From Prosthecobacter sp. (GTDB lineage Bacteria; Verrucomicrobiota; Verrucomicrobiia; Verrucomicrobiales; Verrucomicrobiaceae), in NCBI GenBank assembly GCA_020216965.1, contig JAIWOJ010000021.1, forward strand, positions 1-11,728: a DNA stretch of 11,728 bases, written 5' to 3'. Numbering within the stretch: position 1 is the stretch's first letter; every line of letters begins with the position of its first letter. The notes under the pieces are model-generated. The model saw only the letters and a program-made list of their open reading frames with translations. It ran no database searches and was not told where the DNA came from. The translations under genes were made by a program, and so were the position numbers. Positions 7,674 through 11,728 of this stretch are shown here, in pieces.

Positions 7674-8633
7674 ATAAGCAATCCATTCCAAAATCTGAAT
7701 AGCAGCCAATTTGGCGGCAAGCCCGGCCAGGGCAGCCAGCCATCTGGTCCCCAACGCACCCACTCTAGCGGCCTATCCGCCGGGGCACCTCGTCCAGCAG
7801 GCACAGGCTACTCATCGGGGGCACCTAGGCCGTCTGGGCCACCCAATGCTGGCCCACGGCCCGCAGGTCAGAGCCCTCAGCAGCAGGGAAACCGCCCCCC
7901 CATGGGCGGGCAAAACCGGGGAGGGCGCCCCAACAACGGGCGCTATGTGGACCAGACGCGGGTCAATGAGCGGATCCGTGCCCCGAAGGTGCGTGTGGTG
8001 GATGGCGTGACCAATCAGATGTATGGCGTGCTGCCGACGGCGCAGGCCATCCGCATGGCAAAAGAGAGAGGGCTAGACCTCGTGGAGGTAGCCCCCAATG
8101 CGGAGCCCCCCGTCTGTAAAATCGTCGATTACGGAAAATACAAATACATCCAGGAGAAGCACAAAAAAGAGGCCCACAAGCACCAGAAAGGTGGCAAGGT
8201 GAAGGAACTCAAGTTCCGCATCGGCATTGATCCTCATGATTACCACATCAAGATCGTCCACGCTGAAGATTTCCTGGCAGAAGGCCACAAGGTGCGCATC
8301 CAGCTCCAGTTCAAAGGCCGCCAAATGGCGCACCAAGAGCTAGGGCACGAGCTGGCCAGGCAGATCAAGGATGACCTCCACACCATGGGGCATGTGGATC
8401 AGGAGCCCAAAATGGCAGGCAGAAACATCAACATGCAGATCAGCCCCCTGCCTGAGCAGCAAAGACATCGCAAATTCAAGACCCACCTCAAAGGCGTGAC
8501 GGCCAAGGCGGACATCAAACATCACGATGGCCACGACCCGCGCGAAGACAAACACGATCACGACGACGATCATCACCACGATGAGCCGCATCCAGCCGCC
8601 TCATCGCCTGAGCCTAGCCACGGCCAAGAGTGA
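7674..8633 (+). CDS. infC: Translation initiation factor IF3 with N- and C-terminal extensions, AUA start
   Basis: IF3 binds the 30S subunit, blocks premature 50S joining and checks the start codon-initiator tRNA match. The IF3-N domain begins near residue 93 (TRVNERIRA, 95-103) and holds LDLVEVAPNAEPPVCKIVDY. A Lys/His-rich linker leads to IF3-C from about residue 172 (KVKELKFRIGIDPHDY; then GRQMAHQELG, VDQEPKMAGR). From ATA 7674 the product is 319 residues, against about 180 in E. coli. The first 90 residues are Pro/Gly/Gln/Ser-rich with GAPRPxG repeats. The tail after about residue 270 is His/Asp-rich. The first in-frame ATG (7902, residue 77) has no Shine-Dalgarno sequence, whereas ATA 7674 sits behind a perfect one and directly after an in-frame stop. 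E. coli infC uses AUU for autoregulation, and AUA could serve the same purpose. No rpmI-rplT follows; the next gene converges. Confidence 0.95.
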   Translation: MSNPFQNLNSSQFGGKPGQGSQPSGPQRTHSSGLSAGAPRPAGTGYSSGAPRPSGPPNAGPRPAGQSPQQQGNRPPMGGQNRGGRPNNGRYVDQTRVNERIRAPKVRVVDGVTNQMYGVLPTAQAIRMAKERGLDLVEVAPNAEPPVCKIVDYGKYKYIQEKHKKEAHKHQKGGKVKELKFRIGIDPHDYHIKIVHAEDFLAEGHKVRIQLQFKGRQMAHQELGHELARQIKDDLHTMGHVDQEPKMAGRNINMQISPLPEQQRHRKFKTHLKGVTAKADIKHHDGHDPREDKHDHDDDHHHDEPHPAASSPEPSHGQE

Positions 8634-8671
8634 CCCGACCCCAACCTGCTGAGAGCGAGCCGATGCCGCAC

Positions 8672-10135
8672 TCAGGCCAGGACGGCCTTCACGGGGTGAT
8701 GTTCCTCCACCCCCGTCAGCCGTTGATCCAGACCTTGGAACTTGAAGCTGAAACGCGCGTGATCGATGCCCATCAGGTGTAAAATGGTGGCGTTGAGATC
8801 ATTGATGTGCACGGGATCCTTCACAATGTTGTAGGAAAAATCATCCGTCTCCCCGTGGACGATACCGCCTTTCACCCCACCTCCAGCCAGCCACATGCAG
8901 AAATTCCGCGGGTGATGGTCGCGCCCGTAATTGTCCTGGGTGAGCGTGCCTTGAGAATAGACGGTGCGGCCAAATTCGCCCCCCCAGACCACCAGTGTGT
9001 CTTGCAGCAGCCCGCGCTGCTTGAGGTCCATGATGAGAGCGGCAGTGGCTTGGTCCGTATCCTCAATCTGTCCGCGCAGGAGCCGCGGCAGGTTGTTGTG
9101 CTGGTCCCAGCCACGGTGTAGGATCTGCACGACACGGGTGCCGCGCTCGATCAAGCGGCGCGCCAGGATGGCGCTGTGGGTAAAGCTGCCGGGCCGATTC
9201 ACGTCAGGGCCGTACATCTCCAGGGTGGCCTTGCTCTCTCGGCTCAGGTCGGTGAGTTCGGGCACGCTGACCTGCATTCGGAAGGCCATTTCATAGTTGG
9301 CGATGCGCGTCTGGATCTCAGGATCTCCTAGGCGTGCGTGGTTGATCTCATTGAGCCTGCCCAGGGCATTGAGCATCGTGCGACGGTCCGCAGGATCCAC
9401 CCCTGGTGGGTTTTTCACAAACAACACTGGGTCGCCCTGACCGCGCAGGGCCACGCCGGTGTGTTTGCTTGGCAGAAAGCCGCTGCTCCACATGCGCGTG
9501 AAGAGCGCCTGAGCCTGACTCGCGGCTGGGAAGGTGGGCGTAAAGACCACAAAACTAGGCAGATCATTGCTCTCACTGCCCAGACCGTAGGAGAGCCAGG
9601 AGCCGATGCTGGCTTTGCCAGGCACCTCACTGCCCGTCATCACATAGGTGCAGGCCGGGTCATGGTTGATGGCACTGGTGTGCACCGTTTTCAGCAGGGC
9701 GATTTCATCGACGATTTTCGAGGTGTGCTTGAGCAACTCACTGGCCCACATGCCGCTCTGGCCGTGCTGCTGAAACTTAAACATCGACGGCGCGACCGGC
9801 AGCCTGGCCTGGCCACTGGTCATGGTGGTGATGCGCTGACCGTTCCGCACGCTCTCGGGCAGGTCTTTGTCAAACCAAGCCTGGAGCTGCGGCTTGTAGT
9901 CCCAGAGGTCCAACTGAGACGGCGCACCGTTCATGTGCAGGTAGATCAGCCGTTTCGCCTTGGGCGCAAAATGCGGCAGCCCTGGCAAGGGCGGATGCAC
10001 GCTACCCGCAGCCGGTGCCGCGAACATCTCGCGCCCCATCATCGTGGCAAGGGCGATGCGACCCGCGCGCAGCCCCGTCTGGGCAAAGAACTGTCGGCGC
10101 GTCTGCTGGAGGTGAAATTCAAGGGCGGGATTCAT
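8672..10135 (-). CDS. Tat-exported DUF1501 family protein
   Basis: The protein has 487 residues from ATG 10135; a GTG directly before it (10138) would add one residue. Neither start has a Shine-Dalgarno sequence. The N-terminus carries a twin-arginine motif (TRRQFF, residues 12-17) and a moderately hydrophobic stretch, so Tat export is likely. DUF1501 hallmarks are in order: [15 protein letters not shown] (about 65-79), a [17 protein letters not shown] block near 160, WGGEFGRT near 385, GRDHHP with D406-H407-H408, and the [10 protein letters not shown] end. The family belongs to the alkaline-phosphatase/sulfatase-like fold, and the Asp and His residues above probably bind metal. The substrate is unknown. 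In Planctomycetes and Verrucomicrobia DUF1501 genes usually sit beside a DUF1549/DUF1553 partner. Here the upstream neighbour on the same strand is instead a PEP-CTERM haloperoxidase-fold gene, about 35 bp away, which suggests one transcript. It converges with infC over 38 bp. Confidence 0.93.
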   Translation of the reverse strand: MNPALEFHLQQTRRQFFAQTGLRAGRIALATMMGREMFAAPAAGSVHPPLPGLPHFAPKAKRLIYLHMNGAPSQLDLWDYKPQLQAWFDKDLPESVRNGQRITTMTSGQARLPVAPSMFKFQQHGQSGMWASELLKHTSKIVDEIALLKTVHTSAINHDPACTYVMTGSEVPGKASIGSWLSYGLGSESNDLPSFVVFTPTFPAASQAQALFTRMWSSGFLPSKHTGVALRGQGDPVLFVKNPPGVDPADRRTMLNALGRLNEINHARLGDPEIQTRIANYEMAFRMQVSVPELTDLSRESKATLEMYGPDVNRPGSFTHSAILARRLIERGTRVVQILHRGWDQHNNLPRLLRGQIEDTDQATAALIMDLKQRGLLQDTLVVWGGEFGRTVYSQGTLTQDNYGRDHHPRNFCMWLAGGGVKGGIVHGETDDFSYNIVKDPVHINDLNATILHLMGIDHARFSFKFQGLDQRLTGVEEHHPVKAVLA

Positions 10136-10171
10136 CACCCCAAGGTACGCAGAGCACCGCCCTGGGCTATC

Positions 10172-11554
10172 TCAGGATCGCACGCGCCGCCGACGCCGAG
10201 CCGCCACCAGCCCTGACACTGCCAGCAGCAGCAGGCCACTGGGCTCAGGCACGGCAGCAAACTGGCTGCCCAGCACCGCATCTGCGAGCTGGCTGCCAGA
10301 GGTAGCGCTATCTGCCAGTGCCCGCTCAAAATAGATACCCCCCCACAGGCCGCTCAGCACCGCCATATCCCGCGCAGCGGCGAGGGAACTGAAATTCAGC
10401 GTGATGTCCACGATGCCATCCCCATCCGTATCGCTACCGAGCGTGAAGGCGTAGCTGGTGCCAGCAAAGGCCTCCAAAATGCCTGCCGCTGCAGCGCCAA
10501 AAATCGCCTGCTCAGCAAAGTAGGAGGGGCTGTTCGGCGCATTGAGCAAGGACTGCCACCCTGCATCCTGGGCCGTCCCTGCATTGCCATCCACATCGGC
10601 ATCCCGGATCGCGCTGATCGGGCTCCAGAGATCGACGGCATACTTGGTATCCCAGGCCACGATGGCAGCGTCTGCTAGCGTCACATTCAGCGCGGCATAG
10701 AGCCTGGCGGTGTCTTGCAGGCTCAGCCCGTTGGCACTGACGATCCCCGCTGCGACGTTGTTCCAGAGGCCGATGTTGGTGATCGTGCCAGGTGCGCCCT
10801 CCCAAAAATACGCCGCGTCGGTCTGCTCTGCGGTGCGGGTGCCGCTGGTGGCTGACCCCAGGTCTTTCACATTGTTAAATTGGCTCGTGTACTCCGCCGT
10901 GGTCATCCAGGCGGTATTACTCATGCCCAGGCTGCCAGCATAGGGGGCGGTGCCGCTGATGGCAAAGGTGGCCACACTTCCCCAGCCCGGCAGCGCCGCA
11001 TCCTCGTAGTCGGGTGGCGTCGGTCCCCAGTGCCCGGCGGTGCCTAGCGGCGTGTAGGGGGTGCTGGCTGCATCTGCCGCACCGTCCGTGTTGCGCCAGG
11101 CATAGATGTCACTAGCCACGAGGTAGCCGAAGCTCAGCCCATCTAGCCTAGCTTGGTCATCAGGCAGCAGGTCCATCTGGCTGCTGTAGAGCGCATTGAT
11201 GCTGGTCACGATGGAGGCGTTTGAGCCATAGAGGGAATACAAAAGGGTATGCGCGGCAGTAGCGGCGGCCGCCTGCATGGAGGCTCCAGGCAGCGCCGTT
11301 CCTGAGGGGCCGGTGTAGCTGCCATGGGTGTAAAGCTCATAGTCCCCAGCGATGCCTTCCACCGCATTGTAGATGGAGATATTCAGCATGGCCATGAGCC
11401 GAGAAAGCTCCGGTGAGCTCATCCCAGCCTCACGCGCGAGGGTCAGAGCGTAGTCGTTCCACTGCCCCACGATGTCTGCCCGCAGAGAGGCCACGCCTGT
11501 GCAAAAAAGCGCACAGACGGCGGCGCAAACGCGCAGACGACCGGGAAAGTTCAT
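10172..11554 (-). CDS. PEP-CTERM protein with a vanadium-haloperoxidase/PAP2 fold, probably catalytically inactive
   Basis: The protein has 460 residues. A signal peptide lies at 1 to about 26 (VCAAVCALFCTGVASLRA). The C-terminus has the full sorting signal: VPEP at about 434, a hydrophobic stretch, then RRRRR, so an exosortase system encoded elsewhere would process it at the envelope. The body matches the vanadium-dependent haloperoxidase branch of the PAP2 superfamily: DLWSPISAIRDADVDGNAGT (308-327), then IFGAAAAGILEAF, LGSDTDGDG and SGLWGGIYF (401-409). Against the expected KxxxxxxRP, PSGHS and SRxxGGIHF motifs, K304 is kept. The Arg is S311, the SGH triad aligns with F346-A347-E348, the second Arg is G402 and the second His is Y408. 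It is therefore probably a binding or structural protein rather than an enzyme. DUF1501 follows after about 35 bp. ATG 11554 starts the signal peptide, without a Shine-Dalgarno sequence. Confidence 0.85.
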   Translation of the reverse strand: MNFPGRLRVCAAVCALFCTGVASLRADIVGQWNDYALTLAREAGMSSPELSRLMAMLNISIYNAVEGIAGDYELYTHGSYTGPSGTALPGASMQAAAATAAHTLLYSLYGSNASIVTSINALYSSQMDLLPDDQARLDGLSFGYLVASDIYAWRNTDGAADAASTPYTPLGTAGHWGPTPPDYEDAALPGWGSVATFAISGTAPYAGSLGMSNTAWMTTAEYTSQFNNVKDLGSATSGTRTAEQTDAAYFWEGAPGTITNIGLWNNVAAGIVSANGLSLQDTARLYAALNVTLADAAIVAWDTKYAVDLWSPISAIRDADVDGNAGTAQDAGWQSLLNAPNSPSYFAEQAIFGAAAAGILEAFAGTSYAFTLGSDTDGDGIVDITLNFSSLAAARDMAVLSGLWGGIYFERALADSATSGSQLADAVLGSQFAAVPEPSGLLLLAVSGLVAARRRRRVRS

Positions 11555-11590
11555 GAGGCGAAATTATCAGGCTAGATGGCGAAATCACAA

Positions 11591-11606
11591 GTAATATTAT
11601 AATTAC
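11591..11606 (-). promoter_or_regulatory. Probable promoter -10 region and AT-rich inverted repeat before the PEP-CTERM gene
   Basis: On the minus strand this AT-rich segment contains an exact TATAAT (plus-strand 11596-11601), which would give a leader of roughly 34 bases before ATG 11554. No good -35 hexamer is seen 16-18 bases upstream. The segment is also bounded by 5-bp inverted arms GTAAT/ATTAC, which could be an operator. A second possible pair nearer the gene (TTGTGA, 16 bases, GATAAT) would leave almost no leader. The rest of 11607-11728 shows no gene I can support. Confidence 0.35.
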
Positions 11607-11728
11607 CATAAGATGCAGCCACTCCTCTGACGCTTGCACGGATGGCCGTTGGCGTGAAGGCCGCCCTGTCCCCTCAGCGCCTGTCCGGCAAATCTTCTGG
11701 CTGGCCTGAAGGGCCTACATTCCTTGGC

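Noticed and set aside
7902..8633. infC beginning at ATG 7902 (243 residues)
   Set aside because: This ATG has no Shine-Dalgarno sequence and lies in a run of C and G, while the frame continues upstream with consistent composition to an ATA behind a perfect AGGAGG.
9338..10216. Plus-strand open frame of 292 codons opposite DUF1501
   Set aside because: It is antisense to a conserved DUF1501 core and shows no domain or start signal; it is typical of GC-rich antisense open frames.
11642..11728. Possible start of a plus-strand gene running off the right edge (ATG at 11642)
   Set aside because: Only 29 codons are visible, with no Shine-Dalgarno sequence and no recognisable motif, so a gene cannot be claimed.

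Overview
The window looks like chromosomal DNA of a Verrucomicrobiota bacterium, probably near Prosthecobacter or Verrucomicrobium. This is inferred from the gene content: a PVC-type secreted β-propeller protein with a C-terminal haem domain, a Tat-exported DUF1501 protein, a PEP-CTERM protein ending in an Arg cluster, and GC-rich DNA in which most genes lack a Shine-Dalgarno sequence. No mobile element, CRISPR array, rRNA or tRNA was found.

Layout. Positions 2-1039 (+) hold the 3' part of a predicted β-propeller protein. Positions 1193-1990 (+) hold an intact SDR-family oxidoreductase. Converging on it from the minus strand are a LeuT-type sodium:amino-acid symporter (2183-3916) and, 30 bp downstream of that, a 51-residue single-span membrane protein (1997-2152) that looks like the symporter's small subunit. 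Positions 4138-7242 (-) hold a 1034-residue secreted protein with an N-terminal jelly-roll-like region, a β-propeller, a helical-repeat region and a CxxCH cytochrome domain. A 431-bp intergenic region then separates it from a divergent gene for translation initiation factor IF3 (+). On the right, on the minus strand, a PEP-CTERM haloperoxidase-fold protein (10172-11554) is followed after about 35 bp by a DUF1501 protein (8672-10135), probably as one transcription unit.

Most notable points. (1) infC almost certainly starts at an AUA codon at 7674, six bases after a perfect AGGAGG. The first ATG in frame is 76 codons later and would remove a Pro/Gly/Gln-rich N-terminal extension. An atypical start codon fits the known IF3 autoregulation logic. 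(2) The haloperoxidase-fold protein keeps the family framework, but six of the seven expected vanadate/phosphate-binding positions are substituted, so it is probably a surface-anchored pseudoenzyme. (3) The small symporter partner is a short gene that routine gene calling can miss.

How genes may work together. The symporter and its small protein would form an amino-acid uptake unit. The propeller-cytochrome protein would act in the periplasm in oxidation of a sugar-like or other organic substrate. The PEP-CTERM and DUF1501 proteins would be exported together. The substrates of all these are unknown from sequence.
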